DNA of 64,000 nt from the NCBI GenBank assembly GCA_000972765.1, contig CP011265.1, positions 2,279,501-2,343,500 on the forward strand. The letters are read 5' to 3'. How positions within the stretch are numbered: the stretch's first letter is position 1; every line of letters starts with the position of its first letter. The stretch comes from Verrucomicrobia bacterium IMCC26134 (GTDB lineage: Bacteria > Verrucomicrobiota > Verrucomicrobiia > Opitutales > Opitutaceae). Shown one piece after another: positions 8,594 through 17,358 of this stretch. The position numbers and the translations under genes are program-made. The notes under the pieces are model-generated. The model ran no database searches. It was not told the DNA's origin and saw nothing but the letters and a program-made list of their open reading frames with translations.

Positions 8594-9709
8594 ATGATTA
8601 AACTTAACCTACACCACACCATGCACACCCTATTCACCCTACGTAAAATCTCGCTACTCGGAGCCCTGCTTTTTGCGTCACTCACCGCCTCCGCAGACGT
8701 GCCTCAGCTCATCAACTACCAGGGACGCGTCGCCGTCGGCAGCGTCAACTTTGATGGCACAGGCCAGTTCAAGTTCGCCTTGGTCAACGACAGTGGTTCC
8801 ACCACTTTTTGGAGCAACGACGGCACCAGCAACGCCGGCGCAGAACCCACCGCCGCAGTCTCGCTTTCAGTCACCAAGGGCCTCTATTCCGTCCAACTCG
8901 GCGACCTCGGTCTGGCTAACATGCAGGCAGTGCCGGCCTCCGTCTTCAATAACTCCGACGTGCGCCTCCGCGTCTGGTTCAAGCACGGGGTCAACGACTT
9001 CCAGCTCCTCTCCCCCGACCAGCGTCTAACCACCGTCGGCTACGCGATGACCGCTGCGTCGCTACAATCTGGCTCCGCCATCTCCGGGACCTCCGGCACC
9101 TTCAGCGATGTGGTCAGAGTCGGCACGCCGACCGAGTCTGCGACCCTCACCGTGCAAACCGGCGGCTACGGAATTCTGCACACAGATGGCGACAAGACTT
9201 TCTCGACTTACATCGACGCCAATGGCGTGGAGATCGGCACCGTGAGCAACCACCCGTTCGGCTTTTTCACCAACGACAGTAGCTACCAGATGGTGATTTA
9301 CCCCACCGGCGAAGTCGGCATCGGAACCAACCCGACCAGCACTCCCACTGCGAAACTCGAAGTCGTGGGTAGCGTCAAAGCCACCAGCTTCATCGGCAAT
9401 GGCGCTGCCTTGACCGGCGTCTCAGCCGGCGTTTTCGGGCAAAACACCAATCAGGCTGTTGCAGGCACTGGACGTGCCGGCACCGTCGGCGAAATCATCC
9501 TCTCCGCCGGCAACATCGCGAATGGCATTCCTTGCAGCGGACAAACCCTTTCCATCGCTACTTATCCTGATTTATATTCGCTCCTCGGCGTTACCTACGG
9601 TGGCGATGGCATCACCACCTTTGGCCTTCCCGATCTTCGTAACGCCGCGCCGAATGGCCTCACCTACTCCATTCTCGCCAACGGCATTTTGCCGACAACC
9701 GCTCCTTGA
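8594..9709 (+). CDS. Secreted LINYQG-type protein with tail-collar C-terminus
   Basis: A 371-residue exported protein. An N-terminal signal ends around LTASA-DVPQLINYQGRV. The first about 120 residues are the 'LINYQG' beta module ending in LSPDQRLTTVGYAMTA, common in secreted verrucomicrobial proteins. A fibre-like stretch with EVGIGTNPTS and FIGNGAALTGVSAG resembles tail-fibre trimerisation segments. The C-terminus (about 295-371) matches the short form of the phage tail-collar (MdpB-like) domain: GEIILSAGNIANGIPCSGQ, YSLLGVTYGGDGITTFGLPD and a GLTYSILANGILP ending. An ATG at 8621 is an alternative start with a tighter signal peptide. The next secreted gene follows in the same direction. Role unknown; a surface appendage or adhesin is possible. 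Confidence 0.75.
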   Translation: MIKLNLHHTMHTLFTLRKISLLGALLFASLTASADVPQLINYQGRVAVGSVNFDGTGQFKFALVNDSGSTTFWSNDGTSNAGAEPTAAVSLSVTKGLYSVQLGDLGLANMQAVPASVFNNSDVRLRVWFKHGVNDFQLLSPDQRLTTVGYAMTAASLQSGSAISGTSGTFSDVVRVGTPTESATLTVQTGGYGILHTDGDKTFSTYIDANGVEIGTVSNHPFGFFTNDSSYQMVIYPTGEVGIGTNPTSTPTAKLEVVGSVKATSFIGNGAALTGVSAGVFGQNTNQAVAGTGRAGTVGEIILSAGNIANGIPCSGQTLSIATYPDLYSLLGVTYGGDGITTFGLPDLRNAAPNGLTYSILANGILPTTAP

Positions 9710-9804
9710 GCACAGGCAGTGTTGAGTCACCCGACTGGACCCCGCCCCAGCTAAGTCCCGCCTCGAGCCCCCGCCCCATCCGCACGGTTAGCCGTCCCAC
9801 CACC

Positions 9805-10758
9805 ATGCAAAAGCAACCTTCTCCTCTCCGTCCCCTCGCCTGCGCCAATCGCTGCCGGTCCACGCTGGGCGCAAGCACCGTTCTGCTCCTCTTGCTCTCC
9901 AGCGCCGAAGCCGCCCTGCGCACCAGCGCCAGCTATTCCATAGCCACCGAGACCACCGACGCCGGAGGCCTCTCCTCCTCCAGCGCAAGCTACTCGAACC
10001 TAGGCAGCATCGGGGGCATCGCCGGCCTCTCTTCCGGCGCGGCCCCGGCCCAGTCCGCCAAAGCCGGCTACATTGCGCAGATCTCCTCCACCAGCGGGCT
10101 CCAGATCGCCGCCACCCCGGGAACAGTGAATGAGGGCTCGACCCGCCAGCTCTCCGCCCAACTGGTCATGGATGACGAAAGCGTCCTCGCTGTGCCCGCC
10201 TCCAGTGTCACGTGGAGTGTGCTGAACGGCCCGCTCAGCGGCATCAATACCGGCGGTCTCGCCACCGCCACCACCGTTTATCAAAACTCCGCCGCAACGG
10301 TGCAGGGTATCTACAACGGCGAGACCGGCACTCTCGGTCTCACCGTGCTCGACACGCTTGCGGATAACTTCGGCTCCTACTCCGGCGACGGCCTCGGCGA
10401 TGCCTGGCAGATCCAGTATTTCGGCCAGGACAACCCCTCCGCCGCCGCGACGCAGGACCCCGACGGCGACGGCCAGAACAACCTCTTCGAATACACCGCC
10501 GGCTTGGTCCCGACCGACCGCAGCTCCGTGTTCGTCCTCAGCCTCGCCATACCCGCCGGCCAGCCGACTCAGCGCAAAGTCGTCTTCAGTCCGCGCCTCG
10601 ACGGCCGCACCTACACCGTCAGGACCAGCACGACCCTCTCCAGCTGGTCCGACCTGACCGGCGCCACCGCCTCCGACAACGGCACCGAGCGCACCGTCAC
10701 CGACGTCAACGCCTCCGGCACCCGCCAGTTCTACCGCGTCGACATCAGCCTGCCCTGA
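9805..10758 (+). CDS. Secreted protein with Ca-binding-like DPDGDG C-terminal module
   Basis: A 317-residue exported protein with a signal peptide (LLLLLSSAEA-ALRTS). An N-terminal SASYS...DAGGLSSSSASYS repeat-like segment and a GYIAQI motif recur in verrucomicrobial surface proteins. A middle Ig-like region has VNEGSTRQLSAQL. The C-terminal module contains DAWQIQYFGQDNP, then DPDGDGQNNLFEYTAG, resembling a calcium-binding thrombospondin-type-3 or dockerin-like loop, and ends in a beta-sandwich. The same module style closes the 3,201-residue protein downstream. I start at the ATG at 9805; a start at 9706 would overlap the preceding gene and bury the signal peptide. Function unknown. Confidence 0.7.
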   Translation: MQKQPSPLRPLACANRCRSTLGASTVLLLLLSSAEAALRTSASYSIATETTDAGGLSSSSASYSNLGSIGGIAGLSSGAAPAQSAKAGYIAQISSTSGLQIAATPGTVNEGSTRQLSAQLVMDDESVLAVPASSVTWSVLNGPLSGINTGGLATATTVYQNSAATVQGIYNGETGTLGLTVLDTLADNFGSYSGDGLGDAWQIQYFGQDNPSAAATQDPDGDGQNNLFEYTAGLVPTDRSSVFVLSLAIPAGQPTQRKVVFSPRLDGRTYTVRTSTTLSSWSDLTGATASDNGTERTVTDVNASGTRQFYRVDISLP

Positions 10759-10782
10759 TCAACGCCGCCAGCCACGCTGCCC

Positions 10783-11940
10783 TCACAAGCCGCCGCGCCG
10801 GATCGCCCAGTCCGCCACCGTGCCGTCGGCCGGTTGGCGCAGGATCGTCTTCAAGGTTTCCGTCTGGGCCGCCGTCCGCTCGCGCCGCGCCGGGTTTTGC
10901 AGGCAATCGCGAAGCTCCGCCGCCAGCGCCTGAGGCGACGCCGCACCCTGCAAATACTCCGGATACATCGCCTTCTTCAGCAGCAGGTTGTTGATGCCGA
11001 GATACGGGATTTTCACCAGCAGCCGTCCGAGCAGATAAGTCAGCCCGTTAGCCCGATAAGCGATCGCTCCCGGCAGCCCCGCCAGCGCACAATGCAGCGA
11101 CATCGTGCCGCTCGAGGTCAGCACCGCCGACGCCGCCACCGGCTCGCCGGTGTTAGCGATCAATTCCACCCCGGCGGGAACTCCGCCCGTCGCCTCGATG
11201 ACCTCGCGGATCGCCGCGCTCGGGTAGATCACCCGCGCCCCGCGTTTGCCATAGGCCGCGTGGCCTTCGCGCAAAAGAGGCCAGATTCGCCCCACCGCCT
11301 GCTTGCGACTGCCCGGCAGCAACAGCACCGGCGCAGCCGCATCATAACGCACCGGCGGGACGTAGTCCGCCGCCAGAAAGGGATGCCCCACAAAATCCAC
11401 CGGCAGCTCCGTGTCCGCGTAGCACGCCACCTCGAAGGGGAAAATGCACGCGAGCGCGTCGAGGTTTTTTGCCATCTTGAACCGCCGCCCCGCCTTCCAC
11501 GCCCAGATTTGCGGCGAGATGTAGAACAACAACTTCACCGGCCCGCCCGCCTTCGCCGCCAGCCCGCTTTTGTTAAGCGACGCCGCCAGACGGAGGTTAA
11601 AGCCCGGGTAGTCCACAAAACACACCGCCTTCGGCCGGTGTTCGCCGATCCAGCGCAGCGTCTCCGCGAAGAGCGCCTTGAAAAATCCGTAGTGCTTCAC
11701 CACCTCGACAAAGCCGACCACTGACGACGCCGTCAGATCGAACAACACCTGTGCCCCCGCCGCCTCGAGGTGTTTCCCGCCCAGCGCGCACACCCGCAGC
11801 CCCGGACGTTTGGCCCGCAGTTCCGCGACCATCCGCGCCGCGTGCTCGTCACCCGAGTGCTCGCCTGCCACCACGAGCAGATCGACGCCATTGGCCGCCG
11901 GCGCGGCGAAGCGAAAAGGGAGGGCGGCACCGCTCTTCAT
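10783..11940 (-). CDS. lpxB: Lipid-A-disaccharide synthase
   Basis: Joins UDP-2,3-diacylglucosamine and lipid X to form the tetraacyl disaccharide of lipid A at the inner face of the cytoplasmic membrane. Family motifs include LLVVAGEHSGDEHAA (about 21-35), SSVVGFVEVVKHY, a Rossmann-like VCFVDYPGFNLRLA, YISPQIWAWKAGRRFKM and PVDFVGHPF. Its 385 residues match the family. The ATG overlaps the TGA of the upstream oxidoreductase as ATGA, indicating translational coupling. It is the last gene of the five-gene lysS-lol-lpx operon. The downstream stop is 24 bp from the convergent 9805 gene. Confidence 0.95.
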   Translation of the reverse strand: MKSGAALPFRFAAPAANGVDLLVVAGEHSGDEHAARMVAELRAKRPGLRVCALGGKHLEAAGAQVLFDLTASSVVGFVEVVKHYGFFKALFAETLRWIGEHRPKAVCFVDYPGFNLRLAASLNKSGLAAKAGGPVKLLFYISPQIWAWKAGRRFKMAKNLDALACIFPFEVACYADTELPVDFVGHPFLAADYVPPVRYDAAAPVLLLPGSRKQAVGRIWPLLREGHAAYGKRGARVIYPSAAIREVIEATGGVPAGVELIANTGEPVAASAVLTSSGTMSLHCALAGLPGAIAYRANGLTYLLGRLLVKIPYLGINNLLLKKAMYPEYLQGAASPQALAAELRDCLQNPARRERTAAQTETLKTILRQPADGTVADWAIRRGGL

Positions 11941-12935
11941 TTCCGCGCCGCTTTGATCTGCTCCGTGATCTGGATCGCCACCTCGAGAGCCGTCTTGCCC
12001 AGCGCCGCACCGACCTTCGGCTGGGTGCGCTCCGCCACGCTTTCCGTAAAATGCGCCAGCTCCAGCTTCAACGGCTCATCCTTCTCGATGGGGATCTCCT
12101 GCACCGGGATCGAGCTCGCGTCGCCCGCCTTGGCCAGGCCCACCTTCAACTTCACTCCGTAGGTGATGAGGTCACTCTTCTTCACCAGGTGTCCTTTCTG
12201 GTTCATGAAATCGAGCGACAGGTAGGCGTCGTCCTGGAAAATCCGGATCTCGCGGTTTTTCTTCAGGCTCATGCGCGAGGCGCTCAGGTTGGCCACGCAG
12301 CCGTTCTCGAACTCGATGCGCGCGTTGGCGATGTCCTCGGTTTTTGAGAGCACCTGGATACCCACGCTGTCGATCTTGCGGATGGGTGACTTCACCAGCG
12401 CGAGCACGATGCCGATGTCGTGGATCATCAAATCCAGCACCACGCCGACTTCCGTCCCGCGCGGTGTGTAAGGCGCGAGCCGCTCGGCCGTGATGTAGCC
12501 GGGCCGGTCGATGTGTTTCTCCATGAAACTCATCACCGGGTTAAAATGCTCGATGTGTCCCACCTGCACGATGCAGCCGTTGGCCTGGGCCGCGGCCAGC
12601 ACCTGCTCGGCCTCCTCGAGGGTCGCGGTGATGGGTTTTTCGATCAGGAGATGCGTCTTGCGCGCGAGCAAGGGCAGCGCGACCTCGGCGTGGCGATCGG
12701 TCGGCACAACGACGGAGATGGCGTCGCAGGCTTCGCCGAGTTCCTCGATGCTGGCGAAGCGGCGGCAATTGTGACGGGCGCAGATCTCTTTCGCGCGTTC
12801 GTCGTTGGCCTCGTAGATGCCCATGAACTCGACGTTGGGCAGCGCCGCGTAGATCCGGGCGTGATGCTGGCCGAGCGAGCCGACGCCGACCACGCCGCAC
12901 TTCACCTTGGGTTTGGGAGAGGAAAAGAAATTCAT
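11937..12935 (-). CDS. Gfo/Idh/MocA-family NAD(P) oxidoreductase linked to lipid A genes
   Basis: A 332-residue sugar-type oxidoreductase. The N-terminal Rossmann fold shows KCGVVGVGSLGQHHARIY (about 12-29), and the family EKP motif is in HLLIEKPITATLEEAEQ. The substrate-domain His motif is MIHDIGIVL. It sits between lolD (12 bp upstream) and lpxB (4-bp overlap). Established precedent: GnnA, a Gfo/Idh/MocA enzyme, oxidises UDP-GlcNAc so that GnnB can make the 3-amino sugar used for amide-linked lipid A. Whether this protein does that is inference; no GnnB-like aminotransferase adjoins it. Position strongly suggests a UDP-sugar or lipid A substrate. Confidence 0.85.
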   Translation of the reverse strand: MNFFSSPKPKVKCGVVGVGSLGQHHARIYAALPNVEFMGIYEANDERAKEICARHNCRRFASIEELGEACDAISVVVPTDRHAEVALPLLARKTHLLIEKPITATLEEAEQVLAAAQANGCIVQVGHIEHFNPVMSFMEKHIDRPGYITAERLAPYTPRGTEVGVVLDLMIHDIGIVLALVKSPIRKIDSVGIQVLSKTEDIANARIEFENGCVANLSASRMSLKKNREIRIFQDDAYLSLDFMNQKGHLVKKSDLITYGVKLKVGLAKAGDASSIPVQEIPIEKDEPLKLELAHFTESVAERTQPKVGAALGKTALEVAIQITEQIKAARK

Positions 12936-12947
12936 GGGTTTAAAAAA

Positions 12948-13610
12948 TCACACCGTGTGAAAGCCGCCTTCACGCAAAAATAAACGCCGGCCGCAACGCG
13001 CCGCATGGGCGGGATTATGCGTCACCAGCACCAAGGCGGCGCCTTCCTCCGTGCAGAGCGCGAGCAGGAGATGAATCACGGAGTCGCCGCTGCCCTCGTC
13101 GAGGTTGCCGGTGGGTTCGTCGGCGAGGATCAGTTTGGGCCGGTTCATCAGGGCGCGGGCGATGGCCACGCGCTGGCGCTCGCCGCCGGAGAGTTTCGCC
13201 GGCACATGGGTGGCCCGCTCGGCCAGCCCGACACGACGAAGCAGCTCCGCCGCCCTCGCCCGCTCCGGCGCACCGATCTTGCCGAGCAGGCGCGCGGCCA
13301 GTAGCACGTTGTCCAGGGCATCCAACTCCGGCACGAGGTAGAAGGATTGGAAAACCAGCCCGATCAAGCGCCCGCGCTCGGCCGGTGTGATCGTCGGAGC
13401 GCCTTCCCAGCGCAGCCCGCCCGCGTCCGGCGCGTCGAGGCCCGAGAGCAGGTTGAGGAGCGTGGACTTGCCCGAACCCGACTCGCCACGGATCGATACG
13501 CTCTCTCCAGAAGAAACCGTGAGATCGACCCCGCGCAACACCTCCAGACGGCGTTCGCCGCTGAGGAAGCTCTTGTGCAGGCCGTTCGCTTGCAAAATCA
13601 GGTTACTCAC
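12948..13610 (-). CDS. lolD: LolD-like lipoprotein-releasing ABC ATPase
   Basis: The ATPase of the Lol system, which extracts outer-membrane lipoproteins from the inner membrane and hands them to LolA. It has Walker [10 protein letters not shown] (residues 42-50), ABC signature LSGGERQR, Walker B LILADEP and the switch His in VLVTHN. Its 220 residues match LolD/MacB-type ATPases. Its start lies 8 bp inside the lolC reading frame. The Lol assignment rests on this partner and on sitting in an envelope operon. Confidence 0.9.
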   Translation of the reverse strand: MSNLILQANGLHKSFLSGERRLEVLRGVDLTVSSGESVSIRGESGSGKSTLLNLLSGLDAPDAGGLRWEGAPTITPAERGRLIGLVFQSFYLVPELDALDNVLLAARLLGKIGAPERARAAELLRRVGLAERATHVPAKLSGGERQRVAIARALMNRPKLILADEPTGNLDEGSGDSVIHLLLALCTEEGAALVLVTHNPAHAARCGRRLFLREGGFHTV

Positions 13611-14832
13611 TGCGCAAGGCCTCCACCGGTTTGAGTTTCGCCGCCCGCCATGCCGGCAGCAGGCCGGCTAGGGTCGAAACCACGAGTGCGCTCGTTACGA
13701 TGAGCGCCAGGTCGGTCCCTGAAAGGTAGGCGGGAAGATTACTGAACTGATAAAAACGCTCCAACGCCGCCGCACTGCCGGTCAGGCGGGTGAAGCCGGC
13801 GACGAGGTCGTTGCGGAAATGCACCACGGTAAACCCCAGCGCAAGGCCCGCCGCCGTGCCGGCCACGCCGATGATGATTCCCTGGTAACAAAAACACGCC
13901 GCCACCTGTCGCGGCGTCGCGCCCAGCGCGCCGAGCAGGCCGATCTCGCGCGTCTTTCGCACCACCGCGATGAGCAGCGAAGACGCCACCGAGAAAGCGG
14001 CCACCACGATGATAAAGAGCAGGAGGAAAAAGATCATGTTCTTCTCCAGTTGCAGCACGAAGAGGAACTCCTGGTTCGCATCCATCCAGGTCTTCGCCAC
14101 CCCGTCCATGGGCAGCGCACGGTTGATTTTATTCGCCACCTCGTCGGGGTCGGTGTCCTCGGCCAGCTTGACGTTGATGCCGTGCACCGCGTGGCCGAGT
14201 CCGTAAAGCTCCTGCATGGTGCGCAAGGTCACGATGACGACACTGCTGTCGAGCTGCTGGTGGCCGACTTCAAAGATGCCACACACCGAGAGTTCGCACG
14301 GCAGGAGCACCTCGTCGTTTTTCAACTTCTCCAGCAGCAGCGGCGAATAAACCTCGATGGTGCTGCCGATGCGCGCGCCCAGGGTGGCGGCGAGTTGCGA
14401 GCTCAGGATGACGCGGTCGTCGTCGAGGTCGTCAAACTTACCCGCGATGATGTATTTCCGCAACGGCACCACGGCGTCCACCCGTTGCAGGTCCACGCCC
14501 TGGATGGCGGGAAAGGCCGGTTTGCGCTGGTGCTCGATCATCGCCACGCCCTCGGCGAAGGGCGTAGAAGCCACCACGCCCTCGATCTTGTTGACCACCT
14601 CGAGGACTTTTCCCGGCTCGTTGATCAGGCCGAAGCTGCGCACCTGCACTTCGCCCTGGGTGTTGACGATCATCTTGCGAATCTCGCGCCCGAACCCGCC
14701 CATCACCGAGATCGAAACGATCAACAGGGCCACGCCCAGCGCCACGCCCAGGATGGAGATGGCGGTGAAAAACGGAAACCGCCGCCCCGTCGGGAAGAGT
14801 TGCTTGAGCGCGAGGTAAAGCGGCCAGGACAT
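13603..14832 (-). CDS. lolC: LolC/LolE-type FtsX-domain permease
   Basis: An inner-membrane permease of 409 residues. One membrane segment at residues 18-45 (FFTAISILGVALGVALLIVS) is followed by a periplasmic MacB_PCD-like domain of about 200 residues, then three membrane segments forming the FtsX domain, with the coupling motif VRKTREIGLLGALGATPRQ. The C-terminus ends [16 protein letters not shown], as in LolC/E. Only one permease gene is present, so a homodimeric LolF-like arrangement is likely. It starts 11 bp after lysS and overlaps lolD by 8 bp. Confidence 0.9.
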   Translation of the reverse strand: MSWPLYLALKQLFPTGRRFPFFTAISILGVALGVALLIVSISVMGGFGREIRKMIVNTQGEVQVRSFGLINEPGKVLEVVNKIEGVVASTPFAEGVAMIEHQRKPAFPAIQGVDLQRVDAVVPLRKYIIAGKFDDLDDDRVILSSQLAATLGARIGSTIEVYSPLLLEKLKNDEVLLPCELSVCGIFEVGHQQLDSSVVIVTLRTMQELYGLGHAVHGINVKLAEDTDPDEVANKINRALPMDGVAKTWMDANQEFLFVLQLEKNMIFFLLLFIIVVAAFSVASSLLIAVVRKTREIGLLGALGATPRQVAACFCYQGIIIGVAGTAAGLALGFTVVHFRNDLVAGFTRLTGSAAALERFYQFSNLPAYLSGTDLALIVTSALVVSTLAGLLPAWRAAKLKPVEALRSE

Positions 14833-14842
14833 GCGTCAAAAC

Positions 14843-16363
14843 TCAGTGCTTCGCATCGCGCAGCTGAGGAAACAGGATCACGTCGCGGATGCTTTCCGCG
14901 CCGGTGAGCAGGATGCACAGGCGGTCGATGCCGATGCCCATGCCGCCCGCCGGAGGCATGCCGTGCTCGAGCGCGAGCAGGAAGTCGTGGTCGATCTTCT
15001 GCTGCTCCTCGCCGGCCTGCGCCTCGAACATCGAGCGCTGCACGTCGGGGTCGTTCTGTTCCGAATACGCCGGCGCCACTTCCATGCCGCCGATGATCAG
15101 CTCGAACACATCGATCGTCGTCGCGTCGTCTAGCGTGATCTTGGCCAGCGGGCAAAGCTCCTTGGGCAGGTGGGTGACGAAGGTCGGCTGGATCAGCGTC
15201 GGCTCGATGAGTTTGCCGAAAATCTCGTTGGTCAGCTCAAACTCCTCCCACTTCGGATCCGCAAAGAGCCCGAGCTTCTGCACGCCCGCAACCTTCTCGG
15301 CCTTGCTGCGCGCGAACCACTCGGCGTCGCCGGTCTTCTCGATGATCAGGTCCTTGTAGCGCACCTCGCGCCACTCCGCGCCGAAGTCGATCAGCTCGCC
15401 GCTCTGCGCGTGCTTGATCTTCATGGTGGGGCGGCGAGGCGTATTCTCGCCTTCGCCGTCGGCCTCGGTCGGCTTCACCACGTCGCGCACGAGGTGGACG
15501 AGCAGGTCCTTCACCAGCGTCATCATGCCGCGGTAGTCAGAGTAGGCCTGATAAACCTCGAGCATGGTGAACTCGGGGTTGTGGCGGCGCGACACGCCTT
15601 CGTTGCGGAAATTCCGCCCGATCTCGAACACGCGGTCGTAGCCCGCCACGAGCATGCGCTTGAGGTAAAGCTCCAGCGATATGCGCAGCACGAAGTCGGT
15701 GTTGAGCGCGTTGTGATGAGTCTGGAAGGGACGCGCCGCCGCGCCGCCCGCCACGCTTTGCAAGACCGGCGTCTCCACCTCGAGGAATTGTCGATCCTCC
15801 AGGAAGCGCCGCACCGCGCTCACGATCCGGGCGCGCGTCATGAGACGATGGCGCGACTCGGCGTTCACGATTAGGTCGAGGTAACGCTGCCGATAAACCT
15901 GCTCGGCGTCGCTCAGCCCGTGCCACTTCTCGGGCAGGGGACGCAGCGCCTTCGAAACGAGGGTGAACGCATCGACGCGGATGGTGATCTCGCCGGTCTT
16001 GGTCTTGAAAAGCGGGCCGCTGACCCCGATGATATCGCCCAGATCGAGCGACTTTTTAAACACGCCGTAACGCTCCTCGCCGAGAACATCGCGCCGGAAG
16101 TAGAGCTGGATCGGGCCCTGCTGGTCCTGGATCTTCACGAAAGAGCTTCCACCCTGCACCCGGAAGGTGATGAGGCGGCCCGCCGCCGAGACCGTCGTCA
16201 CGTAGTCCTGGCCCTCAACATAAAGCGCTTTCGCGTCCTGCGAGAAGTGCGTCTGCGCCGCGTTCGCGCGAAACGGGTCGAAACCGCCCGTGCGCAGATC
16301 GGCCAGCTTCTGACGGCGCACGGCATGTTGGTCGTTGGAAATATCGTTCAGGTTCTCGCTCAT
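14843..16363 (-). CDS. lysS: Lysyl-tRNA synthetase, class II
   Basis: Charges tRNA-Lys with lysine. An N-terminal OB-fold anticodon domain (to about residue 170) is followed by the class II catalytic core. Motif 2 is FRNEGVSRRHNPEFTMLE and motif 3 is GMGIGIDRLCILLTG. The tRNA-side segment FVKIQDQQGPIQLYFRRD is typical. Its 506 residues from the ATG at 16363 match the family; a start 13 codons upstream lacks family similarity. It is the promoter-proximal gene of the operon with lolC, lolD, the oxidoreductase and lpxB, linking a housekeeping enzyme to envelope biogenesis. Confidence 0.96.
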   Translation of the reverse strand: MSENLNDISNDQHAVRRQKLADLRTGGFDPFRANAAQTHFSQDAKALYVEGQDYVTTVSAAGRLITFRVQGGSSFVKIQDQQGPIQLYFRRDVLGEERYGVFKKSLDLGDIIGVSGPLFKTKTGEITIRVDAFTLVSKALRPLPEKWHGLSDAEQVYRQRYLDLIVNAESRHRLMTRARIVSAVRRFLEDRQFLEVETPVLQSVAGGAAARPFQTHHNALNTDFVLRISLELYLKRMLVAGYDRVFEIGRNFRNEGVSRRHNPEFTMLEVYQAYSDYRGMMTLVKDLLVHLVRDVVKPTEADGEGENTPRRPTMKIKHAQSGELIDFGAEWREVRYKDLIIEKTGDAEWFARSKAEKVAGVQKLGLFADPKWEEFELTNEIFGKLIEPTLIQPTFVTHLPKELCPLAKITLDDATTIDVFELIIGGMEVAPAYSEQNDPDVQRSMFEAQAGEEQQKIDHDFLLALEHGMPPAGGMGIGIDRLCILLTGAESIRDVILFPQLRDAKH

Positions 16364-16479
16364 GGAATCGGTCACCGTGAAGCCCGTCGCGCCGTCGCGC
16401 AAACCGATTATCCAATGCGCCGCATCCCCGGCAGGTAGACCGCCTTCATCGGGCTCGCCCCCGCCCCAGCGGACTGTTT

Positions 16480-17247
16480 ATGTCGCGACTCCTCCCGCCA
16501 AACCGTCCCTCGATGACCACCTCCGCCACCCTTTCGCAGTCCTCCGCCGGACTGGCCGTCACGGACTGGGGCCGCACCCGCTACGAGCCAGCCTGGCGCG
16601 CCCAGGAAGAGCTCGTCGCCCGCCGTCTCGCCGGCGAGATACCCGACACCCTGGTGTTCACCGAGCATGAACCGGTTTATACCGTCGGCCTGCGCAGCGG
16701 CGCGGAAAAACACCTCGTCTGGGACGCCCCCCGTCTCGCCCGTGCCGGCATCGAGGTCGTCAAAACCAACCGTGGCGGCGACATCACCTACCATGGGCCC
16801 GGCCAGATTGTCGGTTATCCAATCGTGAGCCTCGACACCCACCGCGATCTCCACGCCTACCTGCGGTTTCTCGAGGAGGTGCTCATCGCCGCGGTCGCCT
16901 GTCTCGGCCTCTCCGCAGACCGTCGCGAGGGCCTCACCGGCATCTGGATTGGCGAACGCAAGGTCGCCGCCATCGGCGTCTCGGTGCGCCGCTGGGTCGC
17001 CTACCACGGCTTCGCCCTCAACGTCTCTCCCGACCTCGCCCACTTCACCGGCATCATCCCCTGCGGCATCGCCGCGACCGACGGCACCGTCACCTCCCTC
17101 GCCGCTGAACTCGCCGCCCGCAACCTGCCCGCGCCTTCGCTGGACGGGGTCCGCAGCCTGCTCGCCGCCGAATTCTCCGCCCGCTGGCCGGCCTTCCTAG
17201 CCCCCCGCAAGCAAACCCCGACCTCTCCGGCGCCCGAGACAAAGTAA
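16480..17247 (+). CDS. lipB: Octanoyl-[ACP]:protein octanoyltransferase
   Basis: Transfers octanoate from acyl carrier protein to the lipoyl domains of 2-oxoacid dehydrogenases and GcvH. Visible family features are RGGDITYHGPGQIVGYPIV (from residue 98), the catalytic Lys in GERKVAAIGV (K161) and the catalytic Cys in TGIIPCGI (C195). Its 255 residues are slightly long at the N-terminus; an ATG at 16513 is an equally plausible start. The TAA stop falls inside a 25-bp palindrome. lipA follows 111 bp downstream on the same strand. Confidence 0.94.
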   Translation: MSRLLPPNRPSMTTSATLSQSSAGLAVTDWGRTRYEPAWRAQEELVARRLAGEIPDTLVFTEHEPVYTVGLRSGAEKHLVWDAPRLARAGIEVVKTNRGGDITYHGPGQIVGYPIVSLDTHRDLHAYLRFLEEVLIAAVACLGLSADRREGLTGIWIGERKVAAIGVSVRRWVAYHGFALNVSPDLAHFTGIIPCGIAATDGTVTSLAAELAARNLPAPSLDGVRSLLAAEFSARWPAFLAPRKQTPTSPAPETK

Positions 17248-17264
17248 CCTATTAGGTTACTTTG
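17240..17264. promoter_or_regulatory. 25-bp perfect palindrome at lipB stop
   Basis: CAAAGTAACCTA at 17240-17251 and its exact reverse complement at 17253-17264 flank a single central base. The left arm contains the lipB stop codon. In RNA it would form a 10-bp stem with a 5-nt loop, but no T-run follows, so it is not a canonical terminator. It may be an operator or a processing/attenuation hairpin between lipB and lipA. Confidence 0.6.
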
Positions 17265-17308
17265 CCCGCCTAATGCACTTCAGTCCTCTTCCTTCTGTTA
17301 TGTTTTTC

Positions 17309-17338
17309 TTTTTGCGCTTTCTGCGTCTCTTTGCGGCC
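17309..17338 (+). repeat. Dispersed CTTTGCG-type intergenic motif, copy B
   Basis: A pyrimidine-rich phrase reading TTTTGCGCTTTCTGCG then TCTCTTTGCGGCC just upstream of lipA. It resembles copies at 18513-18541 (opposite strand) and 28784-28812, with about 21 of 29 positions matching. Confidence 0.5.
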
Positions 17339-17358
17339 ATCTCTCCCTTATCGCCCTG

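Noticed and set aside
8594-9709. Prophage fragment, because of the tail-collar domain
   Set aside because: The protein has a signal peptide and a LINYQG module, and no other phage gene is near.
10420-10500. Dockerin domain in the 9805 gene
   Set aside because: Only one DPDGDG loop is seen; a dockerin needs two related loops. Called only Ca-binding-like.
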